Shown here: positions 8,776-16,345 of the stretch, piece by piece
Layout of the letters: every line of letters begins with the position of its first letter
How positions within the stretch are numbered: the stretch's first letter is position 1
NCBI GenBank assembly: GCA_002699335.1
Contig: PACG01000013.1
Coordinates: 1-18,853, forward strand
Origin: Candidatus Poribacteria bacterium
Lineage (GTDB): Bacteria > Poribacteria > WGA-4E > UBA9662
Direction: 5' to 3'
DNA length: 18,853 bases
Made by a program: the position numbers and the translations under genes
Notes under the pieces: generated by a model
Databases searched by the model: none
Told to the model about the DNA's origin: nothing
Seen by the model: the letters and a program-made list of their open reading frames with translations, nothing else

Positions 8776-8804
8776 ATCTTAACACTTGAAAGGTGGTTCG
8801 TCAA
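8776..8804 (-). promoter_or_regulatory. Predicted sigma70-type promoter of moeA
   Basis: On the minus strand, TTGACG (8804-8799) and TAAGAT (8781-8776) are separated by 17 nt. The -10 element lies 33 nt before the moeA ATG, leaving a short leader that contains the Shine-Dalgarno. The -35 is a 5/6 and the -10 a 4/6 consensus match. Confidence 0.6.
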
Positions 8805-8848
8805 CTTTAGTGCTCGATATAAATCTACTGCCGATCTGTGATGAATTT

Positions 8849-8878
8849 TTGGCAAATGATCAGCCTTTCTGTTATAAT
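8849..8878 (+). promoter_or_regulatory. Predicted sigma70-type promoter of the HTH regulator gene
   Basis: TTGGCA (8849-8854) and a perfect TATAAT (8873-8878) are separated by 18 nt. The expected transcription start near 8885 leaves about 19 nt before the GTG at 8904, with GAGG at 8892-8895. Because the promoter falls inside the longer open frame that begins at 8838, it rules out that upstream start for this transcript. Confidence 0.7.
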
Positions 8879-8903
8879 TTTTTGTACTAATGAGGTGTCT
8901 GAA

Positions 8904-9542
8904 GTGGCAACGATTCCGAAAGGAACACGTAACAAGATCGTGCGAGTGCTAAAGAGAAATCAAGGGTTAAGTAGCACCGAGATCGGCGAGCAACTCGGTC
9001 TGCACAAGGTAACGGTACGACAACATCTCGATGTTCTGGAAGATAATGGATATGTTGACTATACCAAAGAGAAAGGCGACCGAGGTCGTCCACGCAACGT
9101 CTATCACTTAACGGCAAAGGCCGTCAATCAGCTCTTTCCTCGTAACTATCCGGGCTTTGCCATCAGTCTGTTGGATGCAGTGGCGGCCACCGACGGTGAA
9201 AAAAAGGTATACTCCCTTCTCCGGCAACAAATGGAACAGCGAGCAGCGGACTATTTTCAAGGGCGGACGTACGCTAGTTTAGCCGAGAAAGTTGGAGCGC
9301 TGGCTGACTTTTTCAATCATGAAGGACATATGGTCGAAGTTGAAGAAACCCAAGATGCATTCATGTTCAGAGAGCACCACTGTGCTTTAATCGATATCGC
9401 TGAGAAGTACAAGCAACTTTGCCAGATTGAGCTTTCATTCTTTCAGAATCTACTTGGCTTTCCAATCCGGCGCGAATGTCACATTGCCTCAGGTGACAGC
9501 CTCTGTAGTTATCACATCCCGAAAATGAACATCATTGACTGA
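8904..9542 (+). CDS. SufR/DeoR-like HTH transcriptional regulator, probable Fe-S sensor
   Basis: This is a 212-residue cytoplasmic DNA-binding protein when started at GTG 8904. That start is chosen because a promoter (8849-8878) precedes it and GAGG lies 8 nt upstream; the frame is also open from an ATG at 8838, but those extra residues are hydrophobic and overlap the promoter. A winged helix-turn-helix covers about residues 10-70 (LSSTEIGEQLGLHKVTVRQH, then LDVLEDNGYV and GRPRNVYHLT). The C-terminal half carries the ligand pattern of SufR-type regulators: C160 (REHHC), C173 (KYKQLC), C192 and C201 (SGDSLCSY), with IELSFFQNLLG between. The C160-X12-C173 spacing agrees with what I recall for cyanobacterial SufR, where cysteines hold a 4Fe-4S cluster; the third cysteine differs in spacing. 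The gene is divergent from moeA and 213 nt upstream of the Fe-S-dependent amine-oxidation operon. Regulation of either is plausible but not shown, and no suf genes are present. Confidence 0.85.
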   Translation: MATIPKGTRNKIVRVLKRNQGLSSTEIGEQLGLHKVTVRQHLDVLEDNGYVDYTKEKGDRGRPRNVYHLTAKAVNQLFPRNYPGFAISLLDAVAATDGEKKVYSLLRQQMEQRAADYFQGRTYASLAEKVGALADFFNHEGHMVEVEETQDAFMFREHHCALIDIAEKYKQLCQIELSFFQNLLGFPIRRECHIASGDSLCSYHIPKMNIID

Positions 9543-9684
9543 TGGTCTACCAACCGGATTTGTTTAACCAAAACGAATAGAGTTTAAGGTCGTGTTATCG
9601 ATATTGTTTGGGTTGACAATTTCAATTGGCGCTCTAACCAATCTCGCTAAACGATCTGCTGATCAGTTCCAGCACCTACCGGGC

Positions 9685-9714
9685 CTGACCGCCTCCACCC
9701 ATAAGAAATATAAT
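9685..9714 (+). promoter_or_regulatory. Predicted promoter of the amine-oxidation operon
   Basis: CTGACC (9685-9690, a 4/6 match to -35) and a perfect TATAAT (9709-9714) are separated by 18 nt. The start codon follows at 9756 after GGAG at about 9744. A perfect TTGACA at 9613-9618 further upstream has no good -10 partner. The promoter sits at the point where base composition turns G+C-rich. Confidence 0.55.
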
Positions 9715-9755
9715 GTGGACGCGTTCGTGCGCTGGTATCTTGTGGAGCTTTCCAG

Positions 9756-10988
9756 ATGAGTGACCAACCCAAGAGCGCGAATGTGATTGTCATCGGTGGC
9801 GGTGCTGTGGGGTGCGGCGTGGCATATTCGCTGGTGAAAGCGGGGGTGGAGGATGTCCTACTACTGGAGAAGGAACTGACCATGGCGGCGGCAACTTCCG
9901 GTCAGGCGGCGGGTCTCGTGGGTCAGGTCCGTAATAGTGTGGAGCGCACTAAGCTGGCAATGAGGTCAGTGCAGACATTCTCCGAACTGCAGGCCGACGA
10001 CTTGGCCAACCCCGGCTGGCGACAGGTAGGGTCGCTGCGCGTGGCGTTGAACGACAGGCGCGTAAGGGAGTTTGGGCAGATGAAGGCTGTAGCTGACCAA
10101 GCCGGATTGGAGGTGGAGTTCATCGAAAACGCCGCCGCACAGGCCAAGTGGCCGCTGATGAATTTCGCTGCAGCCAAGGCCGTGCTATGGTGTCCTTCTG
10201 ATGGTTATCTGCAGCCGAGCGACCTGACCATGGCCTACGTGGCACACGCTCGGCGCATGGGCGCAAAATTTCTGACCGGCACACCTGAGCGCAGCATCCA
10301 CGTGGAGAACGCGTGCGTGACTGGCGTGGAAACCGACACGGGCACCATAGCCTGCAAAATGGTTGTGAACGCTGCCGGCGCGCATGCGTTTCACGTGGCC
10401 ATGAGCGTTGGACTTGAGCTGCCTATTGTGCCGGTGCGTCATGAGTTTTTCGTGACTGTCCATGCCGATGGCTTGGGCCCCGACCTGCCTGTGGTGCGTA
10501 TCCCTGATGCGACGCTGTACCTGCGCGCGGAGACCAACGCGCTCCTCTGCGGCGGTTGGGAGCCAAAGGGACTCTCCACTGACCCACGAGATTATCCGCT
10601 GGCTGATGGACCGCCGGTCATTGAACCGGACTATGAGGCCCTCGGCGGGTTTGCCGAACAACTCGGGCCGCACCTGCCAAAAGTGAACCAGTTGGGTCTG
10701 CGCAGCGTGTTCCGAGGATGGCCAACCTTTACACCCGACGGCCGGTTCATCATTGGCCCAAGCCGTCAGTTATCAGGCTTCGTGATGGCCGGCGGTTGCA
10801 ACGCTCACGGTGTGTCCGGTAGCGCCGGCATCGGCCGTCACGTAGTGGAGTCGATGCTGAAGGACACACCTTCCGATTATGTGCGTAGCCTATCGCCCGA
10901 CCGCTTTGCCGCCAATGGCTGGAACTGGGAGACCGCCCAGCGCGATGCGCAGCACTATTATGAAACTTACTACTGTCTGGGACACTAA
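9756..10988 (+). CDS. FAD-dependent amine dehydrogenase, DAO family (DMGDH/sarcosine-dehydrogenase-like), first copy
   Basis: This is a 410-residue flavoprotein predicted to oxidise a C-N bond, probably in an N-methylated or other secondary/tertiary amine, and to pass electrons to ETF. The Rossmann dinucleotide-binding motif is GGGAVGCG at 14-21, the acidic ribose-binding end is LLLEKE (35-40), and the FAD-contacting TSGQAAGLVGQVR lies at 47-59. CPSDGYLQPSDL (146-157), MVVNAAGAHA (202-211), FRGWPTFTPDGRFIIGP (319-335) and MAGGCNAHGVSGSAGIG (344-360) match the DMGDH/SARDH/PDPR branch. The protein ends after the FAD domain; the folate-binding GCV_T half of full-length DMGDH (about twice this length) is absent, so any methylene group would leave as formaldehyde. 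The histidine that holds FAD covalently in that family appears to be Gln50. It is first in the operon, with GGAG 8 nt upstream of the ATG. The true substrate cannot be read from sequence; dimethylglycine, sarcosine and related osmolytes are the leading candidates. Confidence 0.87.
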   Translation: MSDQPKSANVIVIGGGAVGCGVAYSLVKAGVEDVLLLEKELTMAAATSGQAAGLVGQVRNSVERTKLAMRSVQTFSELQADDLANPGWRQVGSLRVALNDRRVREFGQMKAVADQAGLEVEFIENAAAQAKWPLMNFAAAKAVLWCPSDGYLQPSDLTMAYVAHARRMGAKFLTGTPERSIHVENACVTGVETDTGTIACKMVVNAAGAHAFHVAMSVGLELPIVPVRHEFFVTVHADGLGPDLPVVRIPDATLYLRAETNALLCGGWEPKGLSTDPRDYPLADGPPVIEPDYEALGGFAEQLGPHLPKVNQLGLRSVFRGWPTFTPDGRFIIGPSRQLSGFVMAGGCNAHGVSGSAGIGRHVVESMLKDTPSDYVRSLSPDRFAANGWNWETAQRDAQHYYETYYCLGH

Positions 10989-10991
10989 CCA

Positions 10992-12248
10992 GTGAGGGAG
11001 AACATCTCAGACGTCATCATTATCGGGGCTGGTGTGGCCGGTTTATCCACCGCCATGCAGTTGGCCAAGCGTGGTACCTCAGTGAGGGTGCTTGAGCGTG
11101 AACAGATCGGCAACGGCTCCACAGGACGCGCCGCGGGTCTACTCGGGCAGTTGCGCGGCACCTCTGAGCACACGCGCATGCTCATGGATGGCGTGAAGAT
11201 CGTGAAGGAGCTGGAGGAACAGACGGACGTTGAGATTTACGTGCAGACCGGTTCCGTGCGCGTGGCCGAGACGCCTGAGCGTGCCCAGGAGATTGCCGAT
11301 CTTGTCAGGATGGGTCAGTCGATCGGGTTTGATATCAGCAATATACCCATCCCTGAGTTGGCTGAGCGCATGCCCTATATGTACACCGAAGACCTCATCG
11401 AGGCCTGCTGGTGTCCCACCGACGGCCACCTGCAGCCATCCGAGTTAGCCGTTGCGTACCACAAAGTAGGCAAGCGCCATGGAGCGGGTTACCAAACCAA
11501 CTGTCCCGTCACTGGAGTGCTGCTAGATGGCGATAAGGTAGCCGGCGTGCAGACGTCCCAGGGTGATTTCCACGCTCCCATCATCGTGAACGCTGCCGGG
11601 CCGTGGTCGTATCTCATCGCCGATCTTGCCAAGACCACACTGCCCACCGCTGCGCTGGGTCATGTGTACCTCACCACGCAGCCGGATCCGGATCATCCAG
11701 TGGACCAGCTTAGCCCGGGCTTCCGAAACCGTCATCACCGCATCTATGGCCGGCCGGAAAACGGTGGGCTGCTTATCGGTATCTACGGTGAAGACTGCAC
11801 CGAGTACGACATGGACACATTACCGGTGGACTTCGACATGTCTGCCATGAAGATGCGCCTTGACGACATCCATCTGGCGATGCTTATCCATTCCGCGCAG
11901 CAACGTTTTCCCTGGATCAACGAGCGCACGTCAATGCATGTCACTACCGGCATGATGACCTTCACGCCCGACGGCCGGCCTTTTTGCGGCCAGCTGCCGG
12001 GCCACGAGGGACTTTACCACTGCACCGGCTTCTCCGGGCACGGCATCGTGCAGAGCCCGGTCATCGGTGTGATCATGAGTGAGCTGATCCTTGATGGCAA
12101 ATCGTCCTACGATATTGAGTCTATTAAGGCCGACCGTTACTGGGATATGCCCGGCTTTCAAGACCGCGCCGAGATTAAAGAGCGGTGCTACAAAATGCAG
12201 GGCAGTTACTACGGCCGGGTGGAGGGAAAAATCTCCGAGACCGGCTAG
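10992..12248 (+). CDS. FAD-dependent amine dehydrogenase, DAO family, second copy
   Basis: This 418-residue paralogue of the preceding gene starts at a GTG 3 nt after its stop codon. The Rossmann motif is GAGVAGLS at 12-19, VLERE lies at 33-37 and the FAD-contact region is [15 protein letters not shown] at 42-56. Shared landmarks are CPTDGHLQPSELAVAY (141-156), IIVNAAGPWS (197-206), GMMTFTPDGRPFCGQLPG (320-337) and TGFSGHGIVQSPVIG (345-359). Like its neighbour it has no folate domain, and Arg46 replaces the expected covalent-FAD histidine. The two proteins align throughout yet are clearly diverged, which fits either two successive demethylations, different substrates, or subunits of one complex. 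It is followed after 15 nt by etfB, with GGAGAGGAG as Shine-Dalgarno. I consider an amine substrate likely because of the family and the ETF partners; a deaminating amino-acid dehydrogenase is the alternative. Confidence 0.87.
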   Translation: MRENISDVIIIGAGVAGLSTAMQLAKRGTSVRVLEREQIGNGSTGRAAGLLGQLRGTSEHTRMLMDGVKIVKELEEQTDVEIYVQTGSVRVAETPERAQEIADLVRMGQSIGFDISNIPIPELAERMPYMYTEDLIEACWCPTDGHLQPSELAVAYHKVGKRHGAGYQTNCPVTGVLLDGDKVAGVQTSQGDFHAPIIVNAAGPWSYLIADLAKTTLPTAALGHVYLTTQPDPDHPVDQLSPGFRNRHHRIYGRPENGGLLIGIYGEDCTEYDMDTLPVDFDMSAMKMRLDDIHLAMLIHSAQQRFPWINERTSMHVTTGMMTFTPDGRPFCGQLPGHEGLYHCTGFSGHGIVQSPVIGVIMSELILDGKSSYDIESIKADRYWDMPGFQDRAEIKERCYKMQGSYYGRVEGKISETG

Positions 12249-12263
12249 GAGAGGAGACGCAGC

Positions 12264-13019
12264 ATGAAGATTCTCGTCCCCTGCAAACGCGTTCCCGACC
12301 CTGACCAGAAATTGCGGCTCAAGGCTGATGGCAGCAATATTGATGACGCCGCGGTGTCATTCATTCTAAACCCCTTCGACGCCATCGCCGTGGAGGAGGC
12401 ATTGCGCATCCGTGAGGTTGCGCATCCTGATGCCGAGATTGTAGCCGTGGGCATCTGCCCGGGTGAAGGCGAGGCTGAGCTGCGTACCGCGCTTGCCATG
12501 GGTGCCGACCGGGCACTGCTGGTGGAGCACGACGGCATGCTCGACCCATGGAATGTCGCTCGCCTGCTCACTGCCGTTATCGAGCGTGAACAACCCGGCC
12601 TTGTGCTTATGGGTAAACAGGCCGTGGACGACGATTCCAACCAGACAGGTCAATTCCTTGCCGCGTTGCTCGGCTGGCCACAGGCGACCTTTGCTTCACA
12701 GCTCGAGTTTATCGACGGCGGCCTGCGTGTGCATCGCGAGACGGACCTGGGTATTGAGGTCATCTGCTTGACACTGCCCGCTGTGGTCACTGCGGACCTC
12801 CGCCTCAACGAGCCCCGTTACGCATCGCTTCCCAGCATCCTGAGGGCGAAAAAGAAATCCATCGAGCATACCACTCCTGCCGAGTTGGGCGTGGTTCTCG
12901 AGCACCGCGTACAGCTCCTGTCCATGGAGGCTGTGAACAACCAACGCCAATGCGAACAAGTCAGCAATGTTGCCAACCTTCTCGCCAAGCTACGCGAAGC
13001 AGAGGTGATTGAAAAATGA
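12264..13019 (+). CDS. etfB: Electron transfer flavoprotein beta subunit
   Basis: EtfB pairs with EtfA to form the soluble ETF that collects electrons from flavin dehydrogenases. The 251-residue length is normal for group I (classical) ETF. Visible landmarks are KRVPDPD (8-14), LNPFDAIAVEEALRI (35-49), the AMP-binding stretch GKQAVDDDSNQTGQFLAALL (117-136) with GWPQATFAS, and the recognition-loop region ADLRLNEPRYASLPSI (177-192), which in human ETF docks into partner dehydrogenases. The start ATG is preceded by a strong GGAGAGGAG. The gene overlaps etfA by four bases (ATGA), implying coupled translation at equal ratio. Its place directly after two flavin dehydrogenases indicates a dedicated ETF rather than the general beta-oxidation one. 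Confidence 0.96.
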   Translation: MKILVPCKRVPDPDQKLRLKADGSNIDDAAVSFILNPFDAIAVEEALRIREVAHPDAEIVAVGICPGEGEAELRTALAMGADRALLVEHDGMLDPWNVARLLTAVIEREQPGLVLMGKQAVDDDSNQTGQFLAALLGWPQATFASQLEFIDGGLRVHRETDLGIEVICLTLPAVVTADLRLNEPRYASLPSILRAKKKSIEHTTPAELGVVLEHRVQLLSMEAVNNQRQCEQVSNVANLLAKLREAEVIEK

Positions 13020-13972
13020 AGGCACTGGTTTTAATGGAACACGATGGTGCGGCGTTGCGGCGGGGCAGCGGTGCCGCCTTGGGCTTTGCGCGTGCAATAA
13101 CCGAGGACGTCACTGTGCTTGTGCTTGGTGAAGGTATTGCTGCAATGACCGCCGAGGCCGCAAAATTTGCCCCGGCGCTGGCAGCGGACAATGCCGCGCT
13201 GGCCGATCCCGTGGCTGACCGCTGGGCACACGTGATTGCCGAAGTGGTCCGTACGCACAAAGCCGAGCTTGTCGTGGCCACGGCCACCACTTGGGCCAAG
13301 GACATCGTGGGTCGTGCGGCCGGACTCCTCGGTGGTGCGATGGCCAGTGACGTGATTGGACACGAACTGAAAGAGGGTGAACTGCGCCTGCGCCGGCCGA
13401 TGTTTGCCGGGGCCATCATCGCCACCATCACGCTCAAAGGCTCGCCGCAAATCATCACCGTACGCTCCTCCGTCTACGATATACCCGAGCCCGCAGCCAC
13501 GCCGTTTGCCATCAAGGCGGTGGCCGTCGATGTTGCTGCGTTGCCCAATGACATGGAGTTTGAGGGGATCGATCGCAGGATCGACGAACGACCGGATGTA
13601 ACCGAGGCGCGCATTGTGGTTTCCGGTGGCCGCGCATTCAAAAGCTCTGAGGACTACGAGAGGCTCGTTGGCAGCCTAGCTGACCGGCTCGGTGCGGCTA
13701 CCGGCAGCTCACGCGCGCTAGTCGATGCCGGTATCACGCCCAACTCCCTCCAGGTCGGCCAGACCGGCAAGATTGTCGCGCCGGATCTCTACCTCGCGCT
13801 TGGCATCAGTGGTGCGGTGCAGCATCTGGCCGGCATGAAAAATTCGCGTGTCATCGCGGCAATCAATCAGGATTCCGACGCGCCGATTTTTGAATTCTCC
13901 GACTTTGGTCTCATTGGCGACGTGTACGAGGAGGTACCACGCCTCATCGAGCAGTTGAACAGCAGCCAATGA
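13016..13972 (+). CDS. etfA: Electron transfer flavoprotein alpha subunit
   Basis: EtfA holds the redox-active FAD of ETF. The 318-residue protein shows the usual domains: N-terminal Rossmann-like domain I (1 to about 185) with [20 protein letters not shown] (88-107) and [13 protein letters not shown], then the FAD domain with SGGRAFKS (203-210), SSRALVDAG (231-239), [20 protein letters not shown] (244-263), [11 protein letters not shown] and [20 protein letters not shown] (282-301). These match classical ETF, where the QTG and SGA(I/V)QH segments bind FAD. It has no N-terminal ferredoxin extension, so there is no sign of the bifurcating Fe-S-containing type. It overlaps both neighbours by 4 nt, etfB before and the membrane Fe-S gene after. 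Confidence 0.96.
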   Translation: MKALVLMEHDGAALRRGSGAALGFARAITEDVTVLVLGEGIAAMTAEAAKFAPALAADNAALADPVADRWAHVIAEVVRTHKAELVVATATTWAKDIVGRAAGLLGGAMASDVIGHELKEGELRLRRPMFAGAIIATITLKGSPQIITVRSSVYDIPEPAATPFAIKAVAVDVAALPNDMEFEGIDRRIDERPDVTEARIVVSGGRAFKSSEDYERLVGSLADRLGAATGSSRALVDAGITPNSLQVGQTGKIVAPDLYLALGISGAVQHLAGMKNSRVIAAINQDSDAPIFEFSDFGLIGDVYEEVPRLIEQLNSSQ

Positions 13973-15948
13973 ACGGCGAGCTGTCACGCGAAATCTTCGG
14001 TAATCTGGACGACACGTCCCGGATTTTTTTTTACGTGCTGGCATTGGTATCGTGCGCAGTGTTTGCGTGGGGCGTATGGTGGCGTATGCGACTTTGGCGA
14101 CGTGGCCGGCCAGACTCCGAACACATCGATTGGTCCAACGCCTTCCACAATATTTGCACCCGAGTCCTGGCTCAACGGACCTTGCGCCGCTCTCGACCTG
14201 CGGCCAGTTTCGCTCACCGGATGCTTTTTTGGGGATTTATCGGGCTTTTCATTGGCACCATTCTGGTGGGCCTCGAACATTACGGCTCCGCCGCCTTGGG
14301 TCGAGAGGTTACAACCCCCCTGTTTCATAAAGGCACGTATTTCGTCATCTACGAAATCACGATGGACACTTTTGGCCTGTTGATGATTGGCGCCGCAGTG
14401 TGGTTTGCCCGGCGGCGAATGCGCGCGGACAGCTCAATGGAACACCGTACTCCTGACTGGCTGGTGCTCGGCTTGCTCATCACGCTGGGCGTCACCGGCT
14501 ATTTCATCGAGGGGCTGCGCATCATCCGTGAAAACACGCCCATGCCCGGCATCTCGTTTGTGGGCTTCGGCTGCTCGAAAGTATTTGTCGCTGCCGGGGT
14601 GGGCAAAACTAACGTGGACTCCATTCACTTTGGCTTATGGTGGTTTCACTCGATGAGCGCCTTTGCCTTTATCGCCGCGCTGCCGTTTTGTCGGCTGGCC
14701 CATGCCATTGCCGGGGTACTTAGTCTGGCTACCATACCTCGTCCACTCGGACACATGGAACCCATACCGATGGAAGAGGTGGAGAAAACAGGCGAGGTGG
14801 GCGCGGGGCGGCTGGAGCAATTTACACGGCATGAACTGCTGAGGCTGGATGCCTGCGTATCATGCGGTCGTTGTGAGGACATGTGCCCTGCCTACGAGGC
14901 GGGCAAGCCGCTGTCGCCGCGCGATTTGGTACAGGATTTGCGCGGGCACATGGAGACGGCCCAGCCCGGCGCGTTGCACGGTGAGACCATTAGCGCGGAA
15001 ACACTGTGGTCATGCACTACCTGCAATGCCTGCAACGATATTTGCCCTCTCGGTGTGCGTCCAGTTGATTACATCACCGAGATGCGCCGCCATCTCATCG
15101 GCGAAGGCGAACTCCGCGGTGCGCCTGCAACTTCCCTGCAAAAAATGCAGCGATCAGGCAACCCGTGGGGCCTGCCCTCGCAGGATCGCCTAGGCTGGGC
15201 CGATGGTCTCGGCGTGCCCACCGTGAAGGACAACCCCGGCTTCGACGTGCTCTATTGGGTTGGCTGCTCCGCCGCCTACGATCGCCGCGTGATGAAGGTG
15301 GCCCGTGCCGTAGCCCAGCTGCTGCAGTGGGCAGAGGTGAACTTTGCCGTGCTAGGCACTGAGGAACGTTGCACCGGCGAATCCGCCCGCCGCATGGGTG
15401 ATGAGTTTCTTTTTCAGGAATTGGCGACCTCGAACATCGAGACCTTCAGCAGTCATGACGTAAAAAAAATCCTCACTCATTGTCCACACTGCCTCAATTC
15501 ATTGCGGCAGGATTACCCGCAATTTGACGGCCAGTACGAAGTAACGCATCACACGCAATTTCTCGCCGAGTTGGTGGCTGCCGGAAAACTCAAGGCCACT
15601 GCTGTCATGAATGAAAAGGTTACGTACCACGATCCCTGCTACCTCGCGCGTGTGAATGGCATCACTGAGCCACCACGCACGTTGTTACCACAAAATCTGG
15701 AGGAGATGCCGCGTCACGGCTGCCAAACCGCCTGCTGTGGCGCGGGTGGTGGACGCATGTGGTTTGACGATCCCGCCAGCGAACGTATTGGTACTGGCCG
15801 CGTCACCGAGGCCTTGACCACTGGCGCCCAGACTGTCGCCGTCTCCTGCCCCTTCTGCTTGACCATGATGACCGACGGTATTACCGCGAAGGATTCAGAA
15901 GTAAAGGTCTGTGATGTCGCCGAACTGATGATGGATGAAAATGGTTAA
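13969..15948 (+). CDS. EtfD/DgcB-type membrane Fe-S ETF:quinone oxidoreductase
   Basis: This 659-residue protein probably moves electrons from reduced ETF to the membrane quinone pool. The N-terminal 255 residues hold about five to six membrane spans of the NarI-like type, with histidines at 83, 104, 220, 227 and 245 that could ligate heme b. Two 4Fe-4S motifs follow: C296-x2-C299-x2-C302-x3-CP and C349-x2-C352-x2-C355-x3-CP. The C-terminal half has two CCG (HdrB/D-like) cysteine-rich domains: C433, C468 (ERCTGESARRMGDE) and HCPHC (504-508), then C557, CQTACCGAGGGR (585-596) and SCPFC (626-630). This order matches mycobacterial EtfD, Geobacter-type EMO and pseudomonad DgcB, whereas true EtfQO is a different flavoprotein. 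It overlaps etfA by 4 nt (ATGA). A run of nine T (14024-14032) near the start is a possible slippage site. It is the last gene of the operon; no clear terminator follows. Confidence 0.92.
   Translation: MNGELSREIFGNLDDTSRIFFYVLALVSCAVFAWGVWWRMRLWRRGRPDSEHIDWSNAFHNICTRVLAQRTLRRSRPAASFAHRMLFWGFIGLFIGTILVGLEHYGSAALGREVTTPLFHKGTYFVIYEITMDTFGLLMIGAAVWFARRRMRADSSMEHRTPDWLVLGLLITLGVTGYFIEGLRIIRENTPMPGISFVGFGCSKVFVAAGVGKTNVDSIHFGLWWFHSMSAFAFIAALPFCRLAHAIAGVLSLATIPRPLGHMEPIPMEEVEKTGEVGAGRLEQFTRHELLRLDACVSCGRCEDMCPAYEAGKPLSPRDLVQDLRGHMETAQPGALHGETISAETLWSCTTCNACNDICPLGVRPVDYITEMRRHLIGEGELRGAPATSLQKMQRSGNPWGLPSQDRLGWADGLGVPTVKDNPGFDVLYWVGCSAAYDRRVMKVARAVAQLLQWAEVNFAVLGTEERCTGESARRMGDEFLFQELATSNIETFSSHDVKKILTHCPHCLNSLRQDYPQFDGQYEVTHHTQFLAELVAAGKLKATAVMNEKVTYHDPCYLARVNGITEPPRTLLPQNLEEMPRHGCQTACCGAGGGRMWFDDPASERIGTGRVTEALTTGAQTVAVSCPFCLTMMTDGITAKDSEVKVCDVAELMMDENG
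14024..14032 (+). repeat. T9 homopolymer inside the EtfD-like coding start
   Basis: Nine consecutive T fall at codons 19-22 (reading I-F-F-Y). In this G+C-rich gene, phenylalanine elsewhere often uses TTC or is interrupted, so a pure T9 stands out. Length changes would frameshift the protein before its first membrane span. Confidence 0.8.
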
Positions 15949-15959
15949 GGCTTGGGCCG

Positions 15960-16345
15960 TTCCTTTGCCGTGCCAACGGTTTTTGCAGTCGTTCTGCCCA
16001 CTTCGGTTGTTTTCCTACGAGATTGTTTTTTTCCGCCGACATCTTCGGCGAAAAAAACAACTCCACTTTTCCTGTGTCGAAGAACTCAATGAGTTTCCAG
16101 TCGCCTGTGCGTATCGCGCCACCCGAGATTCCGCTGAGGAAATGCGGCTTCTCCAGCGGGTAATGCCAATAGATGGCATCACGCTTTGGTATGGCTTTTG
16201 GATTTGTCCAGTTAGCCAATATTGAAACCCCATCAAGTTTCTGTGCCTTGTTGGGATTGGCTTTGGCCGACTCCAATAGCGTGGGATGAAAACCGACATT
16301 CACCGTCGGCTGATTCGATATTTTCCTGCCGGAAATTTTCCCGGG
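15960..16345 (-). pseudogene. C-terminal remnant of a sulfatase
   Basis: On the minus strand, an open frame from about 16345 reads SNQPTVNVGFHPTLLES, then KLDGVSIL, RDAIYWHYPLEKPHF, SGGAIRTGDWKLIEFF, GKVELFF and AEKNNLVGKQPKWAERLQK. This is the familiar end of arylsulfatase-type proteins (V..DFYPTLLE, DGVSL, R.A.YWHYP, GAIR.GDWKL, VELY, EKNNL). The catalytic N-terminal domain with the Cys/Ser-x-Pro-x-Arg signature is missing; the frame stops matching at 16345, where the pentapeptide remnant ends. The true C-terminus also appears lost where the frame meets the end of the EtfD-like gene. The piece is truncated at both ends and cannot be active. It is convergent with the amine operon. Confidence 0.75.
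16023..16060. repeat. Long near-perfect inverted repeat inside the sulfatase remnant
   Basis: TTGTTTTTTT, a single unpaired C, then CGCCGA (to 16039) pairs with TCGGCG and AAAAAAACAA (16045-16060) around a 5-nt loop: 16-bp arms with one bulge. The T-run is 5' and the A-run 3' of the GC core on both strands, so neither orientation gives a U-tract after the stem. It is therefore not a standard terminator, although it lies about 80 nt after the operon's last stop codon and could stabilise the 3' end of that mRNA. Confidence 0.7.

Noticed and set aside
8776..8810. Operator palindrome for the SufR-like regulator between moeA and the regulator gene
   Set aside because: Only a loose dyad (CACTTGAAAG and CTTTAGTG) is visible, and the CAAC-N6-GTTG pattern recalled for SufR was not found.
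8838..8903. N-terminal extension of the HTH regulator from ATG 8838
   Set aside because: The extension overlaps a good -35/-10 promoter, has no Shine-Dalgarno of note and is unlike the family N-terminus; GTG 8904 has GAGG at proper distance.
10185..10673. Long minus-strand open frames opposite the amine-operon genes (also 12245-12640, 12961-13458, 13718-14044)
   Set aside because: They lie antisense to strongly motif-supported genes in G+C-rich DNA, where antisense frames stay open by chance; their translations show no family motifs.
9756..12248. Calling the two flavoproteins specifically dimethylglycine and sarcosine dehydrogenases
   Set aside because: The family supports amine oxidation in general, but the folate domain and covalent histidine are absent, so a specific substrate is not justified.
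16023..16060. Terminator of the amine operon
   Set aside because: The T-run precedes and the A-run follows the stem on both strands, so no U-tract would follow the RNA hairpin.
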